Shown here one piece after another: positions 45,066 to 57,026 of a DNA stretch of 64,000 nt (positions within the stretch are counted from its first letter, which is position 1; the number at the start of each line of letters is the position of its first letter). The stretch is from Prunus persica (Eukaryota; Streptophyta; Magnoliopsida; Rosales; Rosaceae), in contig NC_034011.1 of NCBI RefSeq assembly GCF_000346465.2, positions 15,003,339 to 15,067,338 of the forward strand, written 5' to 3'. The notes under the pieces are model-generated. The model did no database searches, was not told the DNA's origin, and worked only from the letters and a program-made list of their open reading frames with translations. Position numbers and translations under genes: made by a program.

Positions 45066-45186
45066 CTGCCACATGGCTGCTGCGGGGGATACGGGAGTAC
45101 CCAACCCCGCTTGCTAGACATTTCTTTCGCTATCCTATCTAAAAGGCTGCTCGATCAAGCCGCTAACAAAGGAGATACAAAGTCTA

Positions 45187-46056
45187 ATGGGTAGAGTGGC
45201 AGCTCTCAACCGATTCCTCTCAAGATGTACCGACAAGTGCAGGCGATTTTTCAAAGCCTTGAAGAAAGGACACAAAGACAAGTGGGATGACGAGTGTGAA
45301 GTAGCTTTTCAAAACTTAAAAACCTACCTAACTTCACCTCCCTTACTTTCAAAACTGATACCAGGCGAAGACTTGTAAATCTACCTGGCGGTGTCCGACT
45401 CAGCTGTCAGCTCAGCTCTCATCCGAGAGGAGCTGGTGGCACAACATCTGGTATTCTACACTTCAAAAGCTCTCCTCAACGTAGAGACTCGCTATCTGAA
45501 AATAGAGAAGCTTATTTTTTCGCTTCTGGTTTCTGTGAGAAAACTAAGGCCCTATTATCAAGCACACCGGATAATTGTCATGACAGAATTTTCTTTGAGA
45601 TCGATTCGCCACAGCTCCGACACTTCTCAGCGACTCATGAAATGGGCTATCAAACTCAGTCAATACGACCTCTTCTTCCAACCGAAGACTGCTATAAAAG
45701 CCCAAGCTTTAGCAGATTTTGTTGTAGAGTTTACTCCAATAGCCGAAAAAGAGAAAATGGTCACGAAAAGCAATGAAAAAGCAGGCGACACCTACCCCCA
45801 CAAAGTAGCGGGGGCAGGCATCGTCATAATCACCCCAGACGGAACTTTGTTGGAACAAGCTATCATACTAGGCTTTTCTGCTTCAAACAACGAGGCAGAA
45901 TATGAGGCACTGCTTGTAGGATTGCGCCTAGCGAAAGAACTGTCGATAAAGAGATTAGCCATCTACTCAGACTCCCAACTGATCATGAATCAAGCCTTAG
46001 GCGAGTACATGACAAGGCATCCAAGAATGGTCCAGTACCTCGACAAAGTTCAATGA
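45187..46056 (+). pseudogene. Tat gypsy dual RNase H region
   Basis: First module: RT-linked RNase H with SSALIREE...LVFYTSKALL. Second, archaeal-type module: GAGIVIITPDGTLLEQAI, NNEAEYEALLVGLRLAKEL, IYSDSQLIMNQ. Two modules in a row mark the Tat clade. A stop at 45376 (TAA) and one at 46054 (TGA) interrupt it. Confidence 0.8.
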
Positions 46057-46059
46057 ATT

Positions 46060-47481
46060 TTGAAAGAATTCCCCACTTTCACCATCCAACAAGTTCCACG
46101 GGCAGAGAACACTAATGCAAATGCGTTGGCGAGCCTAGGATCAGCACTGGTCACCCAGTTCAGATGCTCCATCCCAGTTGAACACCTTGACTGGCCAAGC
46201 ATCGAAGAAATAGAGCCAATCGACTCAATGCAGATCGATGAAGACCCCAGCTGGCAAGACCTCATTATTGACTACTTAGTGAATGGAAATCTGCCAACGG
46301 ATAAGTTCGAAGCTAGGAAGGTCCAACAGAAAGCCGCGAGATATTACATGCAAGGCGACAAGCTCATTCGCAGATCATACTCCAGCCCTCATCTCACTTG
46401 CATAAAATACCCTCAAACACTTGAGGTCCTCTGAAAAATTCACGATGGCGAGTGTGGCAACCACTCTGGGGGCAGGTCACTCGCCCAGAAGGGTCTAAAT
46501 GTAGGCTATTTCTGGCCTAATATGCGCCATGACTTCACTAAATATGTCAAAAGATGTGATTGCTGCCAACGGTACAAACCAGTTCCTAATCTGCCTGCCG
46601 AAATCTACCATCTCCAAAACAGTCTGTGGCCTTTCAGGCAATGGGCCATCGACTTGGTAGGCCCCATGCCAGCGGCACCTGCCAATAAAGAAATGATGAT
46701 TGTCGCCACTGATTATTTTACTAAATGGGCCAAAGCTCTATCCTCTACTAAAGAAGCCGATGTGGAACGATTTATCTGGAGACACATTATATGCCAGTTT
46801 GGCTTGCCACAATCACTAGTTATTGACAATGGCTCGCCATTCATTGGCAAGCAGATCACCGCCTTTTTCAAAAAGTATGGCATCAAGCAGCATCTATCTA
46901 CCCGAAGATATCCTCAAGGCAACCGCCAGGCCGAGGCATCCAATAAGATAATATTGGATTGTCTAAAAAAGAGGTTAGAATGCACCGAAGGAAAATGGGT
47001 AGATGAGCTCCCTGGAGTACTATGGGCTTATCGTACCACCAAGCAAAGATCAACTGGCTAAACCCCGTTTTCCCTCGCCTACGGAACTGAAGCGATCATT
47101 CCTCCTCACGTCACTATCCCCTCTATAGGCATTGAAGTTGGCAGTATTAAGCAGAACTCCGAGCAGATGAGGCTCAACCTTGACTTACTTGAAGGCGAGC
47201 ACGAGAAGGCCATTGTCTGAGTCGTCTCCTATCAACAGCGGTTGAAGTCTTACTACGACAAAAGAGCCAAGTTCAGACAATTTCAACTAGGTGACCTTTT
47301 GCTAAGAAAGGCCTTCATCACTGCACAAAGACAAGGATCTAAAAAGATGAAACCCAATTGGGAAGGCCCTTACGTAATCAGCCGGTCTGGGGGAAAAGGA
47401 AGCTATACGCTTGACACCACAGAAAGGAAGGAGATTCCGCGACAATGGAATGCCTGCCACCTCCAAAGATACTATCCATGA
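46060..47481 (+). pseudogene. Tat gypsy integrase
   Basis: Zinc-binding start (HDGECGNHSGGRSLA, CDCCQRYK), catalytic core with first Asp in RQWAIDLVGPM, second Asp in LVIDNGSPFIGK and Glu in GNRQAEASNK. C-terminal part 47242-47481 (YYDKRAKFRQFQLGDLLLRK, WEGPYVISRSG). Stops at 46432 (TGA), 47059 (TAA) and 47218 (TGA). Confidence 0.85.
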
Positions 47482-47679
47482 CGCTTCCTTCTACCTGCTC
47501 AATCCCCAACAGATGACTGAGTACTGCACATTTCTGAAAAAGGGAAGCAACTGCTGGAGTTTTCGATTTCTTTATTCAGTTATTTCCACTTCGAATAAAG
47601 CGATGTAATCTCATGAACATCAATAAAAGTTTAGTTTCTTATTCCAGAGTATCCCAAAAAAAAACAAACAGTCGCCCAT

Positions 47680-48150
47680 AATTAGCGTCCTTCGGGAGAC
47701 GCAAGGCAACAACTAGAAGCGTCCTTTGAGAGACGCATGACGACAACTAGAAGCATCCTTCAGGAGATGCAGGGCGACAAGCAGAAGCGTCCTTCGGGAG
47801 ACATAACCCACAAAGAAGCGTTCTTAGGGAGACGTAGGATGTGGCAGGAATTTCTTAAAGGAAGTATCCAGGTTCCTATCCATTTCATAAGGGGACAAGA
47901 TAGTCATACAGTTGCCCATAAAAAGCATCCGAAGGGAGACGCAAGGCGACGACCAGAAGCGTCCTTCGGGAGACGCAGCCCTAAAAGTAGCGTCCTAAAG
48001 GAGCCGCAGGGTGCGCCAGGAATTTCCTAAGGGAGGTATCCAGGTTCCTATCCATTTCCTAAAAGGGCAGGATAGTCATACAGTTATCCATAAGCAGCGT
48101 CCTAAGGGAGACGCAGGGCAGTGACCAGAAGCGTCTTAAGCGTTTTTTTG
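47680..48150. repeat. Tandem repeat after integrase (GCGTCCTTCGGGAGACGC)
   Basis: About ten imperfect units of 30-40 bp: AGAAGCGTCCTTCGGGAGAC followed by variable GCAGGGCGACAA. Each core is a small palindrome (GCGTCC..GGAGACGC). Two longer copies of a segment with TTTCCTAAAAGG / TTTCATAAGGGG are interleaved. Confidence 0.8.
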
Positions 48151-48389
48151 GAAAATGCAGAACACGCCTGGAGTAACTCAAGGGGGACCCTAACTTTTGG
48201 CAAAGTCCCAAGGGAAATGTACAACCAAGACACTAGCTGGTTACTCAAGCAGTTCTCAAGACAATATGAAAATTGAAGTTGAAAAGATAAAGACTGAAAT
48301 TTCCATAGCAAAGTGACCAACCGGCCAAGTTCAAACAAAAGAAGATGGTCAAACAAGACCAATTATTCTATAAAAAAAAACAGACTACA

Positions 48390-48565
48390 AAAGCTGAAAA
48401 GAAATAAGGAGTCTTTGTCTACTCCGAAATGCCAGCAGGAGATCCCTGATATGCAGCCTCTTCAGCATCCACCTGATCAACCACGTTCTCAGCAGCTCCG
48501 CATGCCTGGTTTATGACATCTGCCACCACCTCATCGGTTGCATCATCTTATACTCCATCCTGTTC
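48390..48565 (-). pseudogene. Tat antisense ORF, distal part
   Basis: The minus strand reads VAEQDGV, then DDATDEVVADVINQACGAAE and NVVDQVDAEEAAYQ. It appears to continue the minus-strand ORF at 51512-51841 (ending GAEEVVN), so the two were probably one ORF split by the gag-protease fragment. Confidence 0.5.
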
Positions 48566-48797
48566 AGCTACCGCTGATAAGTCCATAAATATACTCATTT
48601 ATGTACTCTTTTTACTTAGGTTTTGTAGGAGAATTAGATTTAAAAATGGCTTATTACTTTACTTTTCTGATTTTCAGCTTTTCTGCACTCTTAAAAGGTT
48701 TTTAAGGGAAAATCAACTTTTCGGAGGAATTTTAGAGCAAGGCCAATTGGAGATGACACAAGGAATTTTATCACGAAAATAAGAGCAGGTTGACGCT

Positions 48798-49472
48798 ATG
48801 ACCAGTACATTGGACGCCTTGCTTGCTATGAATGGAAGAGCACCAACACAAGAGATTTGCTCCATTTGTGCTGTTCCCGGTCATGCCACCATATCTTGTC
48901 CTCATGGGGTTGATTTTCCAGAATTTCTACAAGAACAAGCCAATATGGTGATTACCTATAGACGTCCCGGCAATGATCCATTCTCCAACACATACAATCC
49001 GGGATGGCAAAGGCACCTCAATTTTTCATTGAGCAATAATCAGAACGTACAAAAACCACCAGGTTTTTAACCACAAGAGAAGAAAAATAACTTGGAAGAC
49101 ATAATCGCATAGCTCTCCACAAATACAAATCAAATCATGAGTAGGACGGAGACGACCCTACAAAACCACGCTGCTTCCATCAGAAATTTAGAAGTTCAAA
49201 TGGGTCAACTAGCTAATGCATTGAGTGGAAGAAATCATGAAGTATTACCAAGCCAACCCGAGATTAATCTGAAGATTCAAGAACATGTGAAGGCAATCAT
49301 ACTTCGAAATGGGAGACCCATCAAAATCGCTGTAGATTTGGACGTGGAAAAGCACCACCAGCAGTTGAGAGATATAGAAAAACCTGAAGAAAATAGCCTA
49401 CTTGCCGTTGTAAGCTCCGCAGAAAATTCAGCAAAAATTGAGCAACATCCCACAGCTTCGGCCTCCAAATAG
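48798..49472 (+). pseudogene. Athila-like gag C-terminal part
   Basis: Two in-frame blocks, 48798-49070 and 49137-49472. The first ends in DPFSNTYNPGWQRHLNFSLS after the CCHC-type knuckle; the second has the coiled gag tail and the IILRNGR motif that precedes protease in this lineage. Confidence 0.7.
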
Positions 49473-49799
49473 CGGGACCAAAACCCATTGCCTTACCACT
49501 TGGCCACGCCCCATTTCTACACCATCCAAAATCTTAAGTTCCGCCAATTCCGTTTCCATAACGCTTGAAGAAAAATAAGAAGGATGCACAGTTCTCCAAA
49601 TTTCTTGAAATTTTTAGGAAATTGAAAATTACCATTCCATTTGGTGAAGCACTAGACCAAATGCCGAACTATGGAAAGTTCATCAAGGACATCTTAAGCA
49701 AAAAAGAGAAGTTTGGAAAATACAGAGATGGTGGAATTGACAAAGGAGTGTAGCGCAGTAGTACAAAGTCAACTACCACCTAAGCGAAAGGATCCAAGG

Positions 49800-50142
49800 A
49801 GATTTTTTTGTTCCTTGCACAATTGGCACTATTTCTTTTCAAAGAGCATTGTGTGATCTAGGTTCTAGTATTAATTTAATGCCTTTGTCTGTAGCTAAAA
49901 GAATTGGTTTGGGGGAAATTAAGAAAACTAATATTTCTTTGCAGATGGCGGATAGATCACTTACATATCCTCACGGCATTCTTGAAGATGCACTAGTGAA
50001 GGTGGATAAATTCATATTCCCAACTGATTTCATAGTTTTGGATATAGAAGAAGATGTCGACACTCCAATTATTTTAGGCCGCCCATTCCTCATTACTAGA
50101 AGAATAATAATTGATGTAGAAAAAGGTTCTTTGATCCTATGA
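49800..50142 (+). pseudogene. Athila-like aspartic protease
   Basis: Retropepsin-like fold motifs: active-site CDLGSSINLMP (DLGSS in place of the common DTGA), LQMADRSLTYPHGIL and TPIILGRPFL. It ends at a TGA where pol would continue; after it the reading is LxDADQEMEFKVFDAT-like without RT. Confidence 0.75.
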
Positions 50143-51079
50143 GATGCCGATCAAGAGATGGAATTCAAAGTTTTTGATGCAACCAAGTATCCCATTGATT
50201 CGGAGTATTGTTTCCATTTAGAAGCAGTAGATCATGTTGCTCGACCACAATTGCGGACTACCCAAAAGATCCACTAAAAGAAAGTTTGGTCCATAAGATA
50301 GAGGTAGGAGAAGAGCCACACGCGTGCACAAAATGGTGAACTCATTGGAAACAAAGGCCATCCCAAGCACCATTGCCACACCAACCCTTACTTTGCAAAT
50401 ATACTTGGAAGAAAATTGCAATCAACAAAAGAAGACCTTCGCTCTCCATGATCCCGGGTGAAATCATTCCAAAAGTCAGGCTGGGGACTATAAACCAAGC
50501 GCTTGTTGGGAGGCAACTCAACTAGGTACCTTCGTTCCTTTCTGTTCAATTTTATTTTTCATCCTTCTATGCCTTTACTACTCATTACATGCATTTAATT
50601 TAACCATTGAGGACAATGTTTAGTTTAGGTTTGGGGGTGTGGAATTTTGTGTTTTTATTGTCAATTGAGTTTTGAGTCATAAAGAAAAAAAGAAAAAAAA
50701 AAAAAGATTTTATGTTCCAAAGAAAGGATTTTGTGTTTCGAAGAACATTTCTCGACTTTTTCTAGTCCCAAGATGATTGCAAGATGCTGCAGATGTGTTA
50801 CAGAAGTTGTTTTGGTCATTAGATGACTTTAAAACCCAGAAAATAGCAAAACAGGTTATTATGTTCTTATTTTGGTCAAAATGAAAATTTTTACCTCTTT
50901 TCTTTTTTGATGTTTTTCAGGTAAATTTGAAGTCACCAACATGTTTAGAATGGTTAATATGATGATTTGAAACAGGTTTTGGGGTCTCAAGTGGTTTACA
51001 TGATGTTTTAGGAAGATTTGAAGCTAAAAAAGTGGCCTAAAACCCAAAAAAGGCCAGCTGCAATTTGGCCAGAAATATG

Positions 51080-51190
51080 AAGCTTTTTCGTCACAAAAGG
51101 GTTTTAGCGACGACTGTTCATCAGATTTTTCGTTGCTAAAGGTTTTCAGCGACGGTGTTCATCAGATTTTTCGTCGCTAAGGGTCCATTT
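51080..51190. repeat. Short direct/palindromic repeat (TTAGCGACG ... CGTCGCTAA)
   Basis: TTTTAGCGACGACTGTTCAT / CAGATTTTTCGTTGCTAAAG, repeated about 38 bp further on. It resembles CACTA subterminal motifs, but no CACTA ends are near. Confidence 0.55.
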
Positions 51191-51511
51191 TCCAGAATGT
51201 TCTAATTTCATTCCAAATCAATTACGATCCATTCCATTCGCGATCAGAGGTTTCTAGGAGCTATTCCAGGTGTGTCCTCTCCCTTTTGATGAAAATTTTT
51301 TATTCCTAAGCAATTGGGGCTCATAAATTCACTCATATTTGTTTGCAAAATCACAAAATTCCTTTAACTTTTGAAAAATAAAAATTTGTTAAAGCTTGTA
51401 CTTTCTCTTACTAATAGTGATGCATATGAAATGTTTGATCATACTTCTTTAACTAAAGTGTTGCCATGAAAGTTTATGCATCATAATTATAGCACTTCAC
51501 ATAGCCATACT

Positions 51512-51777
51512 TCAAAGCAGGTTGACAACCTCTTCAGCTCCTTTGGCGTTCGCAGCATTAGCCTCCTCACTTTGCACAGGGGGCAAGTCAAGGTAGAGCA
51601 TCTTGATGTCTTCATCTCCAATGGCGTAGAAGGGATCATGTCCATTTGTGCAGTCCAAGTAGCCCAACTTGTACGCATCCATGGCAGCTTCGGACTTGGA
51701 TTCTTCAGTAGACTTATGATAGGCGTGAAATCTAGCTAAAAGTTTGTCATAACTATGATAGATGTCGGCATTCTTGC
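51512..51777 (-). pseudogene. Tat antisense ORF, proximal part
   Basis: The minus strand reads NADIYHSYDKLLARFHAYHK, then YKLGYLDCTNGHDPFYAIGD and EEANAANAKGAEEVV. Upstream codons (51778-51841) seem to belong to the adjacent LTR-like unit, so the reading start is artificial. Antisense ORFs of this type occur 3' of pol in Tat elements; their function is unknown. Confidence 0.5.
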
Positions 51778-54290
51778 TGACAGGACCGGCCCAGAATTTC
51801 CCGAAACCCGAGACGAATCCTATGGAAATTCCTGACATCACCCCGAAATGAAAAAAGGGTACGAGACTTTCTACCGAAATTTCGGCAGAGTCTCCCCTGT
51901 AAATTGAACATTGCCCAAATTTTCAACCTGCATAAAATACATTTTATATCCACAACTGGCAGCACGCAAAATATAATTTCATGTAATTCACATAAACGGC
52001 CATCGGCCTTCCAATAATTCGCAATATTTACCAACAAACTCTAAACAATGCAAATATAAACTCAAAAATTTATGAACGTCAAATGCGATTTCCATCATCT
52101 AAATTCCCAAATATTAAACGCACAAAATTTAAACCTCCTAACAAGATGGCATCTCATTTTCACCTCAATTTCAGGACCAATGACAAGGTCCGAACCAACC
52201 TCAATAGAACAACAGGACTAACATTTAGTCTGCGGCTGCACCTAGTAACCTTAGGTTGCCTATGTACCCTTACTGAGGGATCAAGCCACACGTAGTTCTT
52301 TCCTAAAATCAAATTCCACACATAGGCAATACCTTTATTCATTTCTCTGTATTTCACATTATCTCCCCATACGCCGGTACTACCAACGCCACATATGGGG
52401 TCTGTCAACACGCCGGATAACCTACGCCACGTGCGACCTCACCATATTATCACATAATCTCCCCATACATCGGTACTACCAAATCCATGTATGGGGCCTC
52501 TCAACACGCCGGATAACCTATGCCACGTGCGACCTCACCATAATATCACATATCTCTTCATACGCCGGTACAACCAACGCCACGTATGGGGTCTGTCTTA
52601 AGGCCGGATAACCACGCCACGCGAGACCTCAACATCATATCACATATCTCCTCATTCGCCGGTACAACCAACGCCACATATGGGGTCTGTCAACACGCCG
52701 GATAACCTACGCCACGTGCGACCTCACCATAATATCACATATCTCCCCATACACCGGTACAACCAACGCCATGTATAGGGTCTGTCTCAATGCCGGATAA
52801 CCTACGCCACGCAAGACCTCAACATCATATCACATATCTCCCCATACGCCGGTACAACCAACGCCACGTATGGGGTCTGTCAACACGTCGAATAACCTAC
52901 ACCACGTGCGACCTCAATATATTGTCAAGTAATCTCCCCATACGCCGGTACTACCAACGCCACGTATGTGGCCTGTCCACACGCCGAATAACCTACCCCA
53001 CGTGGGATCTAACTTTCACAGGGTGGTACTTGTAATGTAACCAAAATCCGGGGAGGTACCTAGGGTAGTGCGTATAGCACTTCATACTGACATTCTCTCA
53101 CTTATCTAAACTAATACTAGAGGTATTCCCATTTTAATGATACCAGTCTATAGTAGACTGCAACGTAATTAATCATAAAAATAATATTATTTCTAGACCA
53201 ACGATCATTCACATAAACATGAATTTTCATAATTTTCATTATTTAAAATAATATCTAAAAGTTTCCTATATACAAATTAACACTCTAAAAATCCCAACTT
53301 AGTCAACACAGCTCAACAACGCTCAAGACCAGTCATTAGGGTCATTATGATCCTTCTAGCAAGGATAAACTACCTCGAAAGACTCAAGGTCAACCAAGAG
53401 TCAAACTACCCAAACTTGGTCAAACGGGCCCACGGGGCCCACGACCTCCAAATTCCGATCCGAAGGTTCCTATGGGTTCTACAAGGTATAGGACACTCAT
53501 TCTGCAAGTTTAGTCCAGATCAGACGGTCAGATCGCTCACGATCGCATGATCTGACGGTTAATATAAAACATAAACTTTAAATTATTAATCGGAACATCC
53601 GGGGCTCCGATTCAAGATCCGTGAATTTCTACACAATCCTAGAAATACCTAGATTAACATATATTAAATTTGAGACCATCCAACAGTCCCAACCTATCGA
53701 ACCCGGATAACGCGCAATAGGTGATATCCGTTCAATAGACAAACGACGTCCGAATTGAGATCCGCAAAATCCTACGCACTCGTGACAATCTAAAGATCTC
53801 ATTGAGACAAAGTGCAACTTTACTACCCTCGCCCACGCGCTGGCAGCGCTGGGTGCCCAAAGCGATTACGCATCGTCGAAAAATCTCAAAACCACGGCTC
53901 TAAACTCCTATCCTAGGTATAACACCCTATTTGGAGCCAGTTTTGTTCTTGGACCTACCCCAAAAACTGACCGGAGGTGGCCGGAATCACGATCCCAAAA
54001 CTGGCCAAATTTCAATTCGTAAATCGAATTACCTACGCTAAGAATCGATCGAATCCTACCCAACAGCTAGCTAGAGCATGCAATTGTACATGGCCTTGGA
54101 GATAATGGTTAAAGCTGGTCCCAACTTTTGGCTGCTTTCTGTAAACCTTTTGTTTGATATTCAAAGCCTATAAGATTTGATAGGACCTGACCTAAATTCC
54201 ACTTTGGAATCCAAGCCGAACCTTGTGCGTGTCCAACACCTGGCGAGTGCCGAGCACAATGACTAAATTGCCCTTCTAGTTAAAAATTCG
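51778..54290 (-). mobile_element. Gypsy LTR-like unit B (minus orientation)
   Basis: Begins TGACAGGACCGGCCC on the plus strand. Shares blocks in the same order with unit A (54290-57026): TTTCGGCAGAGTCTCCCCTG, a tandem array, a GGGGAGGTA block, a CCCACGACCTCCAAATTCCG block, and a TTTGTTCTTGGACCTACCCC block. No coding. Probably a solo or truncated LTR of a chromovirus-like gypsy. The right limit is approximate. Confidence 0.6.
52361..53030. repeat. Minisatellite of about 95 bp units (7 copies) in LTR unit B
   Basis: Units start near 52375, 52471, 52565, 52659, 52755, 52850 and 52946. Each has CCCCATACGCCGGTAC, CAACGCCACGTATGGGG and CCTACGCCACGTGCGACCTC. A CATACG...CGTATG inverted pair lies within each unit. 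Confidence 0.9.
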
Positions 54291-54546
54291 AGTTTATTAC
54301 CAAATCGACTTCTGCCAAAAATTCGGCAGAACCTCCCTTGTAATTTGATCATTCCAAACATTTCAACCTGTCAAAAGCATATATATATATATCCCAACTG
54401 CCAGCATGCATTCAATTTACATCTAACCAGTTCAACCAAATTAAATGGCCTCAGGCCATACAAAAAGTCCTAGGGCAATTCATCAAAGCAACGAATTCAA
54501 GAATTTACAATAGCACAGTATGATTTCAAAAGAAATCCTACACAAG

Positions 54547-54580
<34 letters not shown>

Positions 54581-57026
54581 TGTGGTGCGGAGACTGCCCG
54601 GTGGTAGCGCTCTAGTGCACGCCTAATTCCTAGGGGCGCAAAACATTGAAAAATGTGAGTGGACAAAAAATAAAGGTTTGGAAAATAGCATATGAACATA
54701 CTAACCCCACTGCAAAAACGGTTAGAAAACCCATTCTGCATACTATATTCGTACAGAAGACAAACACGCATATTTATATTTATATAATCATTCACACTCA
54801 CAGAAATCATCAAACAGTTTAAATGTTGAAAAATAAATATTTCTCTACCACCTAGGTATACCCATTTTATATCCGTGAATTCCCATATTTATCCGTCAAA
54901 TCCCTTATTTTCCATCAATTCCTTTAGTTTTCGTCAATTCCTTCATTTTCTGTCAATTCCTTTATTTTCCTTCGATTCCTCTTGCTACCAAAGCGACACG
55001 TCCTCGTAGGCCTCGGGAAACACGAAGTCACCCGAGCCGCAATCCTCGCTGGACTCAGGAGACATTTGGTCAACCTGATCCGCATTCCTCGCTCCCACGG
55101 TCCAGGCGTGTCCGAAACTCGTGGGGCAAATGTCAAGCGCACTGACAAAACAGAAGGCAACTATAAACCGAAGGCAACCAATTTATCCGAAGGCAACTTT
55201 TATTCCGAAGGCAACATCTATTATGAAGGTAACCTTGGGTATCCATGGTGTTTTTTAAAATAAAATACATGCCTTTCTTAAAAACTATAGTTTTATTCCT
55301 CATCAAACCATTCAAACCGATAATCATCTCAACTCTTACTTTCTAAGCCCTTTGCATTTCAAACATGGCAATATATAAATAAATAAATAAAAATATTTAA
55401 ATCCAATTAATCATGCTTGGAAAGCAATAGTCAATAATACTTATTCAAGATCAAATAATGAAACTTAATTGCATAAAACAAAAGTCCACTCACTGAGTGT
55501 CCAAGCTAGCTGGACCTTTCAAAAGTCCCTCCTGAGGGTCAGCTGGTGCCCGAGTACCTATTTAAGCCATCATAAATATTAAATCAATAAAAATACTCAA
55601 CATAAATATTTAATCCCAAAACCCTAACCCCCGTCTCCTAAGAGCGTGCCCCAATTTAAGATAATTCCTATGCCCACTTAAGCATTTTGCATGGTTAGAA
55701 CGGTCTGAAAAGACTCGAGACTCGATAAGCGATAAACTTCCATATTGGTCAACCTAAGACCCCTTGGGGTCCACGACCTCCAATTATCGATCAGAGAGTT
55801 CTTATAGGTTCTACACATTTTAATAACTACGTCCTGCAAGTTCAGTCCAAATCGGACGATCGGATTCATCATGATCGTGTGATCGGACTGTTATAATTTA
55901 ATTAAACTTTGAATTATTGAATCAGAGTACCCGGGACTCCGATTCACGATCCGTCGAATCCTATATGATCCTGGAATTATCTAGATCAACATATATTAAA
56001 TTGATTACAATCCAATGGTTCAAACGTATCGAACTCGGAAATCACACAATAGGCGAGATCCGTTCGGGGTTCAAACGTTAACCAAATCAGAATCCGAAAG
56101 TACCTATGCGCTCATGAGGACCAGGAGATCATTTTAGGACACAATGTCGGTCCATTACCAGGCCAACGCGCCGGCAGTGCGTGGGTGCCTTAAGTAAATT
56201 CCAGCGAACAGAAAAACTCCAAACCGTTGGCCAAGCTTCCTACCCTAGGTGTAAAACCTCATTTGGAATTTCTTTTGTTCTTGGACATACCCCGAAAAAT
56301 AGCCGGAAGTGGCCAGAATCTCAAATTGAAAACCGGCCAAAATTCAACTGGTGATTTTGGTTATCTACACTAGAAATTGTTCCAATCCTATCCAACCATC
56401 AGCTAGAGCATGAAAAATAGGTGGAAATCCATACCTTGATCGTCGGATTTGGTGGCCGAAAGAGATAGAATGAGTCAGCGAAAATTCTGTCAATAACTGG
56501 TGGTTTTCGCGACTGATTCCGACAGTCATTGGGGGCGGTTGGCGACGGGGTGGGCTGCAGTTGGTGACGGGGTGTGCTGGAGTTGACGATGGAGTGTACA
56601 GGAGTTGACGACGGAGGTAGGCCGGTCCCTTTGGCACCGGTGGCAATGGCTGAGGTGGCCGGAAGTGATGGTTGCGAAGGGGAGAGGGTGTCGGTTGGAG
56701 TTGTCGAACAAGGGGAGGGAGTTTTCGCGACTGTGAGGGAAAAAGAGAGAGAAGAAGGTCAGTTTATAAATATCTGATTTTCTAAAATTACAATTTTGCC
56801 CCTCATCATAATTTGATTGTATTTTCTTCGTTATAACTCCGATTCTAGCCCACTACGTGTCTACAGCCTTGTTTCGACGTGATCTACACACTCGTACAAT
56901 CGGAATTTCTAAATTCTTTCCCGGTCAAAAAGTCAACTTTCAACCTAATAAATTATTCTAGGGTATTTTAATCTTGTCCTCCAATAAATTAATAATTACA
57001 AAATTAAATTAGGTTCGGGTTATTAC
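54290..57026 (-). mobile_element. Gypsy LTR-like unit A (minus orientation)
   Basis: On the minus strand it starts TGTAATAACCCGAACC at about 57026. Matches unit B and unit C in block order (TTCGGCAGAACCTCCCTTGT; GACCTCCAATTATCG; TTTTGTTCTTGGACATACCC). Contains a TA/GA microsatellite (54548-54580). Two short arrays occupy 54880-54980 (CGTCAATTCCTTCATTTTC type) and 55140-55235 (CCGAAGGCAACTTTTATT type). A C-rich/G-rich stretch at 56520-56700 has an open frame without recognisable protein. Confidence 0.6.

Larger units (their letters stand above)
48577..51500 (+). mobile_element. gag-protease-only gypsy (Athila-like) fragment
   Basis: Contains gag with a zinc knuckle (CSICAVPGHATISCP, 48860-48904), the region SRTETTLQNHAASIRNLEVQ to EHVKAIILRNGR (49137-49330), and a protease (49800-50142: CDLGSSINLMPLSVAKRIGL, IILGRPFL). 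RT, RNase H and integrase are absent. Instead the 3' part holds the spacer typical of such elements (AGGCAACTCAAC, then TTTGGGGGTGTGG). Gag is broken by stops. Clear LTRs and a target duplication were not found, so the limits are approximate. Confidence 0.65.
40338..51777 (+). mobile_element. Tat-lineage Ty3/gypsy retrotransposon, decayed and interrupted
   Basis: Order LTR, gag, protease, RT, RNase H, second RNase H, integrase, tandem repeats, antisense ORF. The second (archaeal-type) RNase H module and the antisense ORF after integrase are hallmarks of the Tat clade. Every coding block is cut by stops or shifts. A gag-protease-only gypsy piece (about 48577-51500) splits the antisense ORF, and an LTR-like unit starting at 51778 cuts it again. 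No 3' LTR was identified. Confidence 0.8.

Noticed and set aside
47680..48150. Repeats with palindromic cores (GCGTCC..GGAGACGC) resembling CRISPR repeats
   Set aside because: Intervening sequence is also repeated, and it is part of the gypsy 3' region.
51778..51841. Extended start of the antisense ORF (MMSGISIGFVSGF...)
   Set aside because: This part matches an LTR edge (TGACAGGACCGG...), so the extension is a chance fusion.
52361..53030. Regular 95 bp units that could look like a CRISPR array
   Set aside because: Whole units repeat with no unique spacers, in plant retrotransposon DNA; a minisatellite.
56365..56777. Overlapping frames on both strands in LTR unit A
   Set aside because: No homology seen and both strands are equally open; GC-rich LTR sequence.
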